From Oerskovia douganii (GTDB taxonomy: Bacteria > Actinomycetota > Actinomycetes > Actinomycetales > Cellulomonadaceae): a stretch of DNA of 64,000 nt. This document shows, piece after piece, positions 1 to 8,017 of this stretch (position 1 is its first letter; every line of letters begins with the position of its first letter). A program made the position numbers and the translations under genes. The notes below the pieces were generated by a model. The model saw only the letters and a program-made list of their open reading frames with translations, was not told the DNA's origin and did no database searches. The stretch lies in NCBI RefSeq assembly GCF_015142735.1, contig NZ_JACSPN010000004.1, positions 107,229 through 171,228 of the forward strand. Direction: 5' to 3'.

Positions 1-33
1 AGGTCCCCGCGTCGGTGCGTGACGTCGTCGGGC
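1..33. repeat. 33-bp sequence duplicated at 60529-60561
   Basis: The first 33 bases of the window are identical, in the same orientation, to 60529-60561, which lies inside the Ala/Ser/Thr-rich linker of the FtsB/DivIC-like gene. Positions 1-101 contain no recognisable gene; they lie downstream of the alkaline phosphatase stop and may belong to the end of a gene outside the window. Confidence 0.7.
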
Positions 34-101
34 GCCGGGGGCAGGACGGGCCGGCAGGCCCGGGCGCGCCGCAGCGCACCCGTGCCCGCCGGCTCAGGCG
101 A

Positions 102-1991
102 CTAGTCGACCGGGAAGAGCGAGACCGTCAGCGTGCCCGCGTAGTCGCCCGCGCGGGTGTCGACCGGGACCTCGAGCGCGAGGTCGGCCGAGACCGTCGT
201 GGTCCCCAGGCGCCCGTCGGCGGTCGCGGTCGCGAGCGTGGCCGGAGCGGCGAGGCCCGCACCACCGCCCAGGAGGGAGGCCACGGGCGAGCCCGCGCTC
301 ACGCCGTCCTTGGCCGTGACCAGGCCGGGGGTCCAGCCGAGGTTCTGGGCGCGCAGCGTGCGGGGGCCGGAGGACAGGTCGCCTGACTGGCCCGACACGG
401 TCCAGCCGCCCGCCGACCCCGCACGGGAGTCGGTCACCGAGACCTCGGGGAGCCGACCCGCGAAGCGCAGCCGGTCGCCCACGTTCTCGCCGCCCGTGAG
501 CGCCACGCCCGCGCCGACGTCCGCGACCGACAGCGTGAGCTTGCCGTCCACCGTGCCGGGCTCGGGCACGGTCGCGAGCAGCGGGATGCCGTCCGCCTCG
601 GTCGCGGCCCACAGCTCGTGGGAGACGCGCCCGACGTCGGCGTTGTCGAGGTAGGCGCCACGCACCGGGTCGGTGCCGGTCGCGGCAGCCGCGAGGAGCT
701 CCGAGCCGGGGCCCTTGGCGTACACGGGCACGAGGTGGTTGGTGTGCCCGCCGCTGTTCCAGCTGACCTGCGGGGCCGCGCCCTGCGCGCCCTGGACGGG
801 GGTCCAGGCCGGGTTCGCCGCGGGACCGGAGAGGTAGCCGCACTCGTGGTCGGCCGTGATGACCACGAGGGTCTCGTCCCAGCTCGAGTTCTCCTCGACC
901 CAGTCCACGACCGTCTCGATGGTCCGGTTGAAGTCGACCTGCTCCTCGACGGCGCCCGCAGTGTTGTTGTCGTGGGAGGCCCAGTCGATCGCGCCACCCT
1001 CGATCATCACGAAGAAGCCCTCGTCGGACGCGTTGGACAGCACGTTGAGCGCGGCGTCCGTCATCTGCGGGAGCGAAGGGACGTTGTCGTTCCGGGGAGC
1101 CGTGAACGGCACGTCGCCGGACTTCAGCGCGGTGCGGTCCGCCTGGAGCGTGCCGGCGACCTGCGCGGTCCCCAGGACGTGCGTGGGCGTGTCCCCCTCG
1201 GCGAGGGCCAGGAAGTCTTCCTTGGACTGGACCAGGTCGAACGCGCTCTGGCCGTCGACCAGCTTGTTCCACTCGGTCTCGCCGATGTAGCTGTAGCTGG
1301 GCGTGGCCCGCTTGTCACCGTTGTCGTCGTACCAGGGGTTGCCCGCGCCGAAGATCACGTTCGCGCCCGAGTCCATCATGTCGGCCGCGATGTCGTGGTA
1401 GTTGTTGCGGTGCTCGTTGTGCGCCAGGTAGGACGCGGGCGTCGCGTGCGTCCACGGCACCGAGGTGACGACGCCCGTGGCCTTGCCCAGCTCGAGCGCG
1501 CGCTCGGCGACGGTCGTGAGGTCCTCGTGGTTCTCGTCCTGGCCGATCACGTTGTTGAGCGTCTTGACGCCCGTCGCGAGCGTCGTGGCCGCGGCCGCGG
1601 AGTCGGTCGAGCTCTTGAGCGGCGCGGAGAAGCTGCTCCAGTTCTGGACCGGGTCGTACGTGTTGCCGAACTGGTACGTGGACATCGCGAGGGCGACCGG
1701 GAACTCCTGGTAGACCTGCGTACCGGCCTGTCCGGGCACGGGCGTCGAGGCGCCGCCGGGCTTCACCGTGGTCTGGTAGGCCGTCCGGCCGTGCTCGAAC
1801 TGGCTGCCGAGGTCGACCTGGTTGAACCCCATCCCGTCACCGATGAGGTGGATGATGTTCTTCGGCCCCGGCGCCCCGGGGTCGGCGGACGGCGCGGCGA
1901 GCGCTGGCGTGGTCGAGGAGATCGCGATACCTGCCGCGAGGACGCCGGTCCCGGCGACCCGCAGCCACTTCATCGGTACACGTGAAGTCAT
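102..1991 (-). CDS. phoA: secreted alkaline phosphatase with extra C-terminal domain
   Basis: Alkaline phosphatase superfamily enzyme, 629 residues, hydrolysing phosphomonoesters outside the cell. The start chosen is the ATG at 1991, preceded by GGAAGAG; it begins a classical signal peptide with cleavage near ALAAP. Family motifs are present in order: HLIGDGMG (metal ligand Asp), STDSAAAATTLATG (nucleophile Ser), GGAIDWASHDNN, TADHECGYLSG and WNSGGHTNHLVP (metal-binding His). After the catalytic domain there are about 150 more residues rich in beta-type sequence with a GWTVSGQSGD...NLGWTPG pattern, probably a wall- or surface-associated beta sandwich. No obvious Pho box was recognised upstream. 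The stop is TAG at 102-104. Confidence 0.93.
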   Translation of the reverse strand: MTSRVPMKWLRVAGTGVLAAGIAISSTTPALAAPSADPGAPGPKNIIHLIGDGMGFNQVDLGSQFEHGRTAYQTTVKPGGASTPVPGQAGTQVYQEFPVALAMSTYQFGNTYDPVQNWSSFSAPLKSSTDSAAAATTLATGVKTLNNVIGQDENHEDLTTVAERALELGKATGVVTSVPWTHATPASYLAHNEHRNNYHDIAADMMDSGANVIFGAGNPWYDDNGDKRATPSYSYIGETEWNKLVDGQSAFDLVQSKEDFLALAEGDTPTHVLGTAQVAGTLQADRTALKSGDVPFTAPRNDNVPSLPQMTDAALNVLSNASDEGFFVMIEGGAIDWASHDNNTAGAVEEQVDFNRTIETVVDWVEENSSWDETLVVITADHECGYLSGPAANPAWTPVQGAQGAAPQVSWNSGGHTNHLVPVYAKGPGSELLAAAATGTDPVRGAYLDNADVGRVSHELWAATEADGIPLLATVPEPGTVDGKLTLSVADVGAGVALTGGENVGDRLRFAGRLPEVSVTDSRAGSAGGWTVSGQSGDLSSGPRTLRAQNLGWTPGLVTAKDGVSAGSPVASLLGGGAGLAAPATLATATADGRLGTTTVSADLALEVPVDTRAGDYAGTLTVSLFPVD

Positions 1992-2198
1992 GGTCTCTTC
2001 CCTGTCGAGGTCTGGTCCGGTCCGGAGTCGAGTTCCGGCCGGCACTCCAGAGCCAAGCGGTCAGAGGTGGCGACGGGGTGAACGGCGAGGGGCCACCCAG
2101 GGAAGGACGGGGTAAATGTCCGTCTCGGCGCGGCGAGTCGCCGCCGTGGGCAGCTCGCGGCAGCGCGCTGCCCGGCTCGGGCGCGGGCCTCGCGCCGC

Positions 2199-2795
2199 TC
2201 AGCCGTCCGCGCGCAGGTCCGCGAACCGTACGAGCTGCCCCACGGCGCGCTCGGCGCGCTCGTCGAGCCACGGCATGGGGAAGAGCTCGATCGTCCAGTC
2301 CTCCTTGGACGCGAACACGCCCGTGGGCACGATCAGGTCTCCCATGAACGCGAACAGGGGACGCAAGGCCTGGTCGATCACGAGGGTGTGCCGGGCCGTC
2401 CCGCCCGTGGCGGCGAGCAGCACGGGCTTGTCGACCATGGCGAGCGAGTCGACGAGGTCGAAGAAGGACTTGAAGATCCCGGAGTAGGAGCCACGGAACA
2501 CGGGCGTGGCGACGATCAGCAGGTCGGCCTGCTCGACGCTCTTGAGCGCGAGCTCGAGCTCCTCGCTGCGCATCCCGATCACGGTCGCGGTCGCGACGTC
2601 CTGCACGTGGTCGCGGACCTCGATCGTGCGGGCGTCGACCTGGACACCCGTCGCGGCCAGCCGGGCCACGGTCTTGTCGAGCAGCAGGTCCGTCAGGGCG
2701 CGCGTGGTCGAGGGGAAGCTCACCCCGCCGGTCACGGCGACGACGCTCAGCGCACGCTGTCCGGTCGGTACGGGCTGAGCGGGTGCTGCGGGCAT
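2199..2795 (-). CDS. NADPH-dependent FMN reductase family protein
   Basis: A 198-residue flavodoxin-fold protein of the MsuE/SsuE-like NAD(P)H:FMN reductase family. It has an N-terminal VVAVTGGVSFPSTTRALTD segment (phosphate-binding loop for FMN), TPVFRGSYSGIFKSFFDLVD (the Y-x-G flavin loop) and LLAATGG. It would supply reduced FMN to a monooxygenase, but no partner monooxygenase lies next to it. I place the start at the ATG at 2795, because GGAAG precedes it at good spacing; the GTG five codons upstream overlaps that ribosome binding site. It reads away from the bacteriocin remnant and appears independent. Confidence 0.85.
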   Translation of the reverse strand: MPAAPAQPVPTGQRALSVVAVTGGVSFPSTTRALTDLLLDKTVARLAATGVQVDARTIEVRDHVQDVATATVIGMRSEELELALKSVEQADLLIVATPVFRGSYSGIFKSFFDLVDSLAMVDKPVLLAATGGTARHTLVIDQALRPLFAFMGDLIVPTGVFASKEDWTIELFPMPWLDERAERAVGQLVRFADLRADG

Positions 2796-2886
2796 CGTGG
2801 CTTCCTTCACTGCGGGACTGCGGGGCTGGTCTGCGTCACCTCTCGAACACGGGCGACGCGCAAGTTCATCCCGGCCCCGGCCCCCG

Positions 2887-3642
2887 CTACTGCTGGATCA
2901 CCTGCGCAGGGACGCCGAACGTGTCCTGCTGGAGGAGCGTGTCGATCTGTCTGCGCTGGTCGCCCGACGTGTAGATGATCCGGACGAGCGCGCGATCGGG
3001 CTGGTCGTCGCACGGTAGCCCCGTCTCCACGCTCACGGAGGACCCGATGCTCTCGAGGTCCTCGACCAGACCCGGGTTCTGGGCGAGCGCGTCGTCGACC
3101 TCTCCGAGGAGCGAGATCGCGGCGAGCACCGTGACGCCGAAGCTCTGCTGGACCACGAGCGCGCGGAGCGTCCCGGCCGTCGTGTCGTCGGTCCACCGGG
3201 CGGTGATCGCCTCACGGTCCAGCCACTCGCGAAGCCCTGCCACGCGTGCCGTGTCGCCCGTGACCAGGTACTGACCACTGGCGTACGACGAGGCGAGCGC
3301 CTCGCTGCCACGGATCTGCGCGGTCCCGTCGTTGAAGAGCGGCGCGGCCGAGACCCCCGGCCCTCGCTCCCCCACGACGACGAAGACACGACCGCTCTGG
3401 TCGCCGGACAGGTCCGGCGCCACCTTGACGAGTCCTAGACCGAGGTCGTCGCTCAGAGCACCGAGCTCGGCGAAGACCTCGTCGTCGTCCATCGAGGACG
3501 CGCTCACGTCGATGCTGACGGTGGCGTGCGCCCCGATCGACTGAGGAAACGCCCGGTCGTGCAGGTCGGTCATCACGACCGCGAGCGTGGCCAGCAGCGC
3601 GAAAAGGACTGTGGACACCCCGAAGACGATGCTCCTGTGCAA
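2887..3642 (-). CDS. truncated bacteriocin-associated membrane protein, TTG start
   Basis: The first ~180 residues look like the N-terminus of the integral membrane protein that follows lactococcin-972-type bacteriocin genes: one N-terminal membrane segment (residues ~5-22), then an extracytoplasmic alpha/beta domain, then the beginning of a second hydrophobic stretch (QQSFGVTVLAAISLL). Intact relatives are, from memory, about 650-700 residues with an FtsX-like membrane core; this one stops at 251. A strong AAGGGGGAG lies just before TTG at 3642, so I use that start rather than the weaker upstream one. It sits 114 bases after the bacteriocin stop. The ABC ATPase usually found next is missing. 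Probably a deletion derivative and non-functional, or an immunity remnant. Confidence 0.55.
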   Translation of the reverse strand: MHRSIVFGVSTVLFALLATLAVVMTDLHDRAFPQSIGAHATVSIDVSASSMDDDEVFAELGALSDDLGLGLVKVAPDLSGDQSGRVFVVVGERGPGVSAAPLFNDGTAQIRGSEALASSYASGQYLVTGDTARVAGLREWLDREAITARWTDDTTAGTLRALVVQQSFGVTVLAAISLLGEVDDALAQNPGLVEDLESIGSSVSVETGLPCDDQPDRALVRIIYTSGDQRRQIDTLLQQDTFGVPAQVIQQ

Positions 3643-3756
3643 CTTGCTCCCCCTTGAGAACCCGCGTCCCGGCCACGACCGGTTCCCCGCGACGTTCGTC
3701 GATCGCTGCCGGGAAGGCCTCACGCCTTCCCGGCAGCGGTGTGATCACTTCGTCCG

Positions 3757-4124
3757 TCAGCAGGTCCGGTAGCAGTAGGCGTCGTCGTTGCTCCAGATGT
3801 TCACGGCCGACTTCTCCGCGGTCGACCGCTGGCCCGAGGCCGTGTCGGCGCTGCGCGACTGGTTGCCGTTGAGCACGACGGTGGACCCGTGGCACTTGTC
3901 GACGGTGCAGCAGGAGCGCACCTTCACGTTCCAGAAGCCGTATTCCCACGTCCCGCCCGACGACGGGTACCGGGCGTCGGGCCCCGGGTTCAGCCAGGTA
4001 CTGACAGGGCACCGGTGATGGCCGGTACGACGGATGGCATCACGGCCGCGCTGGCAGCCGCAGGTGCTCCTAGGGCGGCCACCCCGAGCGCGGCGACGAT
4101 GGTGGTCTTGATCTTCCGACTCAT
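3757..4124 (-). pseudogene. frameshifted lactococcin-972-like bacteriocin
   Basis: Two frames together make a lactococcin-972-family precursor. Frame one, from ATG 4124 (preceded by AGGGGA), gives a signal peptide, MSRKIKTTIVAALGVAALG..ASA, and runs into TGA at 3992-3990. The mature part continues in another frame: LNPGPDARYPSSGGTWEYGF, then Cys-rich sequence with HGSTVV, ending WSNDDAYCYRTC and TGA at 3757-3759. The SGGTWEYG entry and the aromatic C-terminus are family hallmarks. Restoring one base near 3993-4000 would join them. Either a real inactivating deletion or a sequencing error; the truncated partner downstream favours decay. Confidence 0.75.
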
Positions 4125-4192
4125 GTCTATCCCCTGATTCATGGACGGCACTCGGGATCCCCGCTGAGACGGGTCGAACCCCGTCCTCCGAG

Positions 4193-4212
4193 CGCAGGCA
4201 TCCTTGCCTGCG
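4193..4212. terminator. hairpin after the MarR gene
   Basis: Perfect inverted repeat CGCAGGCA-tcct-TGCCTGCG between the MarR stop (4325, reading left) and the bacteriocin remnant. It has no T-run, as is common for actinobacterial terminators. The rest of 4125-4324 holds no gene. Confidence 0.5.
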
Positions 4213-4324
4213 TGGCGGACGCTAGCAGACTCGGGGGAGGTCGACACGTGGCGGGTCGAACCATGGTCACGTCGAGGGTGCGCGGTCGGGCGCGCTGCCG
4301 GGGGCGCTCCCTCGGCGACGCAGG

Positions 4325-4822
4325 TCAGGCGCGGCGCGCGGGGATGTCGGCCTGTGCGCTGCGCAGCTTGTCGAGCAGCCCCTTGAGGGTCGCGAGCTCG
4401 TCGGCGTCGAGCGCGCCGCCCACGTAGTCGCTGATGGTGCGCACGTGCTTGCGCCCGATCTCCTTCTGGAGCCGCGCCCCCTCGGGGGTGAGCCGGACGA
4501 TCGTGCCGCGGGCGTCGTCGGGCGCGGGGACGCGTTCCACGAGGCCGCGCTGCTCGAGGCGCTCGGCCATGCGGCTCAGCGAGGGCTGGCTGATGAGGAC
4601 GAACTCGTTGAGGTCGCGCAGGCGGGTGCCGCCCTGGGGACAGCCGGCGAGAGTGAACAGCACGTCGTACTCGCGCATGGTCAGCTCGTCCCAGATGTCG
4701 TCGGCCTGGAAGCGGCGCATGAGCGCGACCTGGGTGCGGAAGAGGGCTTCCCAGGTCTCGGCGGCCTCGCGCGTGGTGGCTCGGTCGCGGACGGTGGGGG
4801 CGACGGTGGTGGGGCTGGTCAT
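4325..4822 (-). CDS. MarR family transcriptional regulator
   Basis: A 165-residue winged-helix protein of the MarR family. The DNA-binding region reads LRDLNEFVLISQPSLSRMAERLEQRGLVERVPAPDDARG, with the wing in the PDDARGTIVRLTPEG segment. Long N- and C-terminal helices (ETWEALFRTQVALMRRF and the last ~45 residues) would form the dimer interface. The start is the ATG at 4822. Nothing adjacent is an obvious single target; the next gene upstream on this strand is the prenyl synthase, 149 bases away. Confidence 0.9.
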   Translation of the reverse strand: MTSPTTVAPTVRDRATTREAAETWEALFRTQVALMRRFQADDIWDELTMREYDVLFTLAGCPQGGTRLRDLNEFVLISQPSLSRMAERLEQRGLVERVPAPDDARGTIVRLTPEGARLQKEIGRKHVRTISDYVGGALDADELATLKGLLDKLRSAQADIPARRA

Positions 4823-4971
4823 GTGTCTCTCGATCCTGCGGCGTGCGCCTGCCCGACGGCGGTGCTCGCCTGCGCGGCACGCGTCACCCCGGGTAGATGC
4901 GTTCGTATGAACTCGAGCGGTACAACCGGCGGGGCGAGAGGTGTATTCCGGACCGCCCCGGCGGCACGCCC

Positions 4972-5733
4972 CTACCTGCCGAGCCGACGCTCTCGCTGCG
5001 AGTACGAGCGCAGGGCGCGCAGGTAGTCGACGCGACGGAAGCTCGGCCAGTACGCCTCGCAGAAGTAGAACTCGGCGTGCGCGCTCTGCCACAGCAGGAA
5101 CCCGCCGAGCCGCTGCTCGCCCGACGTGCGGATCACGAGCTCGGGGTCCGGCTGGCCCTTGGTGTAGAGGTGCTCCTCGATGTGCTCGACGTCGAGGTTC
5201 TCCGCCAGGTCCTGGAGCGAGGCGCCGCTCGCGGCCTGCTCGGTCAGGTACGCGCGCACGGCGTCGGCGATCTCGTGCCGCCCGCCGTACCCGATCGCCA
5301 CGTTGACCTGGAGCCCGTCGATGCCGGCCGTCCGCTCCTCGGCGTCGCGCAGCGCGGTGGCGAGGCGCTCGGGCAGGAGGTCGAGTCGGCCCATGACCCG
5401 CAGGCGCCAGCGGCCGGTCTCCGCGAGGTCGCACACGGCGTCCTCGATGATGTCGAGCAGCGCGCTGAGCTCTTCGCGCGAGCGGGACAGGTTGTCCGTC
5501 GAGAGCATCCAGAGCGTGACGACCTCGATGCCCAGGTCCTCGCTCCACGTGAGGAACTCGGCGATCTTGTCGGCCCCTCGACGGTGCCCCGTCGCGGCGG
5601 TCTCGCCGAAGGACTTCGCCCAGCGCCGGTTGCCGTCGAGGATGACGCCGACGTGGCGCGGCATGGCCTCACGCGGCAGGGAGGCCGCGAGTCGTCGCTC
5701 GTACAGCCCGTAGAGCAGGTGGGGCATGCGCAC
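4972..5733 (-). CDS. uppS: short-chain Z-isoprenyl diphosphate synthase (UppS family)
   Basis: Cis-prenyltransferase of 253 residues that condenses isopentenyl diphosphate with an allylic primer to make Z-prenyl diphosphates for the lipid carrier of wall synthesis. HVGVILDGNRRWAK holds the catalytic Asp33; the C-terminal signature RTSGEQRLGGFLLWQSAHAE supplies diphosphate-binding Arg residues and FYF. In actinobacteria this copy, next to trhA and mca, corresponds by position to Mycobacterium Rv1086 (Z-farnesyl diphosphate synthase), so the product is likely short-chain. I use GTG 5733, which has GAAGGA six bases before it; ATG 5727 is the alternative. Confidence 0.9.
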   Translation of the reverse strand: MRMPHLLYGLYERRLAASLPREAMPRHVGVILDGNRRWAKSFGETAATGHRRGADKIAEFLTWSEDLGIEVVTLWMLSTDNLSRSREELSALLDIIEDAVCDLAETGRWRLRVMGRLDLLPERLATALRDAEERTAGIDGLQVNVAIGYGGRHEIADAVRAYLTEQAASGASLQDLAENLDVEHIEEHLYTKGQPDPELVIRTSGEQRLGGFLLWQSAHAEFYFCEAYWPSFRRVDYLRALRSYSQRERRLGR

Positions 5734-5930
5734 GTGAGGTCCTTCGCGGTGTGTAATGGATGAGCGGCGACGGGGCCGGGCGGTGCCCGGGAGCGTCGCG
5801 CGAACGGCACGAGCACGGAAGGGTGCTCGGGTTCGTCGCTCGCCACACGGTACCCGAGGCAACTGTCGATTTGTCCCGACGTCCGCATCGACGGGCGGCT
5901 TTGCGCAGGATCTTCACAGTCGCGCGCAGC

Positions 5931-5965
5931 AACCTACGGTGACGTAACTTACGATGGCGTAGGTT
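5931..5965. promoter_or_regulatory. nested dyads in the uppS/trhA divergent region
   Basis: AACCTACG (5931-5938) and CGTAGGTT (5958-5965) are perfect inverted arms. Between them is an 11-bp palindrome CGTAA-C-TTACG (5943-5953). The cluster lies in the 322-bp gap 5734-6055, upstream of both trhA and uppS, and looks like an operator over the trhA promoter. I see no gene in the gap. Confidence 0.55.
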
Positions 5966-6055
5966 GTTCCTGAGCCACGCACGTCGACTCACGCGCACTC
6001 CCCGGGTCAGGGACGTCCCGCCCCACCCGACCGCCGAACGAGTAGGAGCTTCTCC

Positions 6056-6802
6056 GTGGCACGACCCTCCGACCGCCCGACCACCGGCGACGCCGTCGAG
6101 AACGCCCTGGAGTCGGCCACCGAGGCCGTGGCGAGCGCGAGCGGCAAGGTCGCCGACCTGGTCGACTCGGTCAAGCCCCGCCTGCGCGGCTGGATCCACG
6201 CCGGCACGTTCCCCGTGGCGCTCGTCGCGAGCATCGTCCTGGTCGTGCTCGCGCCACCGGTCGCGGGCAAGGTCGCGTGCGCGATCTTCGGGTTCAGCGC
6301 GTGCCTCCTGTTCGGCACGAGCGCCGTGTACCACCGCGGCAACTGGTCACCCCGGGTCGCGGGGATCCTGCGCCGGGCGGACCACTCGAACATCTTCCTC
6401 ATCATCGCGGGCACGTACACCCCGCTCGCGGTGCTGCTCCTGCCGAAGCAGACCGCGACGATCCTGCTGGTCATCGTGTGGGCGGGGGCGCTGCTCGGGC
6501 TCGCGGCACGCATCATCTGGCTCAACGCGCCCCGCTGGGTCTACGTGCCGATCTACATCGCCCTCGGCTGGGTCGCGGTCGGGTACATGCCGCAGTTCTG
6601 GACCACCCCGAGCGGCCCCGCGATCGTGTGGCTCGTCGCGGTCGGCGGCCTCGCGTACACGCTCGGCGCGGTCGTCTACGGCCTCAAGCGCCCCAACCCC
6701 AGCCCGCGCTGGTTCGGGTTCCACGAGATCTTCCACGTGCTGACGGTCGTGGGCTTCGGCTGCCACTACGCCGCGATCATGATCGCGGCGCTCAACGCCT
6801 GA
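6056..6802 (+). CDS. trhA: hemolysin III / TrhA family membrane protein
   Basis: A 248-residue PAQR-type protein with about seven membrane helices after a soluble N-terminal ~55 residues. The conserved metal-site elements are visible: AVYHRGNW, LRRADHSNIFLIIAGTYTP (Ser/His/Asp cluster) and the C-terminal GFHEIFHVLTVVGFGCHY (two His). Bacterial TrhA proteins are linked to membrane homeostasis rather than haemolysis. GTG start at 6056, with AGGAG eight bases upstream. Its position divergent to uppS and near mca is conserved in Actinobacteria. Confidence 0.92.
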   Translation: MARPSDRPTTGDAVENALESATEAVASASGKVADLVDSVKPRLRGWIHAGTFPVALVASIVLVVLAPPVAGKVACAIFGFSACLLFGTSAVYHRGNWSPRVAGILRRADHSNIFLIIAGTYTPLAVLLLPKQTATILLVIVWAGALLGLAARIIWLNAPRWVYVPIYIALGWVAVGYMPQFWTTPSGPAIVWLVAVGGLAYTLGAVVYGLKRPNPSPRWFGFHEIFHVLTVVGFGCHYAAIMIAALNA

Positions 6803-6822
6803 GGCCCCGCCTCCCGCCGTCG

Positions 6823-7665
6823 CTACGGCTCCCGCGGCCCGACGGCGTAGCGCCGGTTCGCGAGCGACGGGTTCGCCGCGCGCACCACGTCCAGCGCGTC
6901 GGGGTCGATGTCCGCGGTCCGCAGGTCCGCTCGCTCGTCGAGCTCGAGCCCCACCCGGCCGTCGGGCCCCACGAGCAGCGACCGACCGGTCACGCCCTTC
7001 CCGGCCTGCCCGACGGCGAGGACCACCGACGTGTTCTCGATCGCCCGGGCCCGGGCCAGGGTCCGCCAGTGGTCGGCCTTGAGCTCGCCCGCGGCCCACG
7101 CCGCCGGGACCACGAGGACGTCCGCGCCCGCGTCGACCAGCCTGCGCGCCGACTCGGGGAACCGCAGGTCGTAGCACGTCATGACACCGAACGTCAGCCC
7201 GCCCACCGTCATCGTGGTGGGGGGCGCGTCGACCGGGCCGGGCTCCAGCCGGTCCGACTCGCGGTGCCCGAACGCGTCGTAGAGGTGCACCTTGCGGTAC
7301 ACCCCGACCAGGTCGCCGGAGCCGTCGATCGCGACGACGGCGTTGACCGCCCGTGGAGCCGGTGCCGAGGCGGCAACCGTGCCCGTGCCCGGAAGCGTCG
7401 TGCCCGCGATGACCGCGACCCCGGTCTCGGCCGCCCAGCGCGCGAGCGTCGTGACGAACGGTCCGTCGAGCGGTTCGGCGTGCTCGACGCCGACGCCTCG
7501 CGGGTCGAACCCCGAGGCGTACTCGGGCAGGACCAGCAGGTCGGCACGCAGACGCTGCGCCTCCGTGAAGGCCGAGCGCACCACGAGCAGGTTCGCCGCG
7601 TGGTCGTCCGAGACCTCGATCTGGGCGATCGTGACCCGCACCGGACCACGCGGCGTGCGCGTCAT
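6823..7665 (-). CDS. nitrilase-superfamily amidohydrolase
   Basis: Carbon-nitrogen hydrolase of 280 residues with the complete Glu-Lys-Cys triad: Glu48 in LPEYASG, Lys125 in YRKVHLYD and Cys164 in VMTCYDLRFPE. It would hydrolyse an amide. Length and the RFPE...LVVPAAW pattern resemble the Nit/omega-amidase group, which includes deaminated-glutathione amidases. It begins one base after the stop of the small membrane protein that itself overlaps mca, so the three genes form an operon. This suggests a role in thiol conjugate or metabolite repair, which is inference. ATG 7665 is preferred over a longer reading. Confidence 0.88.
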   Translation of the reverse strand: MTRTPRGPVRVTIAQIEVSDDHAANLLVVRSAFTEAQRLRADLLVLPEYASGFDPRGVGVEHAEPLDGPFVTTLARWAAETGVAVIAGTTLPGTGTVAASAPAPRAVNAVVAIDGSGDLVGVYRKVHLYDAFGHRESDRLEPGPVDAPPTTMTVGGLTFGVMTCYDLRFPESARRLVDAGADVLVVPAAWAAGELKADHWRTLARARAIENTSVVLAVGQAGKGVTGRSLLVGPDGRVGLELDERADLRTADIDPDALDVVRAANPSLANRRYAVGPREP

Positions 7666-7666
7666 G

Positions 7667-8017
7667 TCAGTCGTCGCCGCCGGAGTCGCCGCCCGAGCCG
7701 CCCGGGCCGTCACCAGCACCCGGGTCCCCGGCCGACGACGCGCCGTCCCGGCCGGTGCCGGTCCGCTCGGAGTGACGGACCTTGCGGAGCTGCTTGTTCA
7801 TCGACACGAACAGCACGACGCACGCGAGCGCGACCGCGAAGATCGTCAGGAACCCCGGCAGGCCCGGGGACACGTCGGTCGGCTCGAGGCCGGGGCGCAG
7901 GTCACCGCCCGTCGGGGCAGGGGACGGCGTCGTCTCGGCCGTCACGCCGGCGGCCCAACCCGGGCCCCCCGGGAGGTGCGACGACAGGTCGACCGCGAGC
8001 TGCGGCGTCGGGCTCAT
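7667..8017 (-). CDS. small single-pass membrane protein of the mca operon
   Basis: 116 residues: a Pro/Gly-rich N-terminal half, one hydrophobic helix (FLTIFAVALACVVLFVSM, residues ~57-74), a basic KQLRKVRHSERT segment and an acidic Gly-rich tail. The ATG overlaps the mca stop (ATGA) and its own stop is one base before the nitrilase start. Mycobacterium tuberculosis also has a small membrane protein gene immediately after mca (Rv1083), so the association is conserved. Function unknown. Confidence 0.8.
   Translation of the reverse strand: MSPTPQLAVDLSSHLPGGPGWAAGVTAETTPSPAPTGGDLRPGLEPTDVSPGLPGFLTIFAVALACVVLFVSMNKQLRKVRHSERTGTGRDGASSAGDPGAGDGPGGSGGDSGGDD

Noticed and set aside
4820-5548. N-terminal extension of the MarR protein (frame open to 5548)
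   Set aside because: The extension is antisense-like or out-of-frame sequence through the prenyl synthase gene; the MarR fold begins right after ATG 4822.
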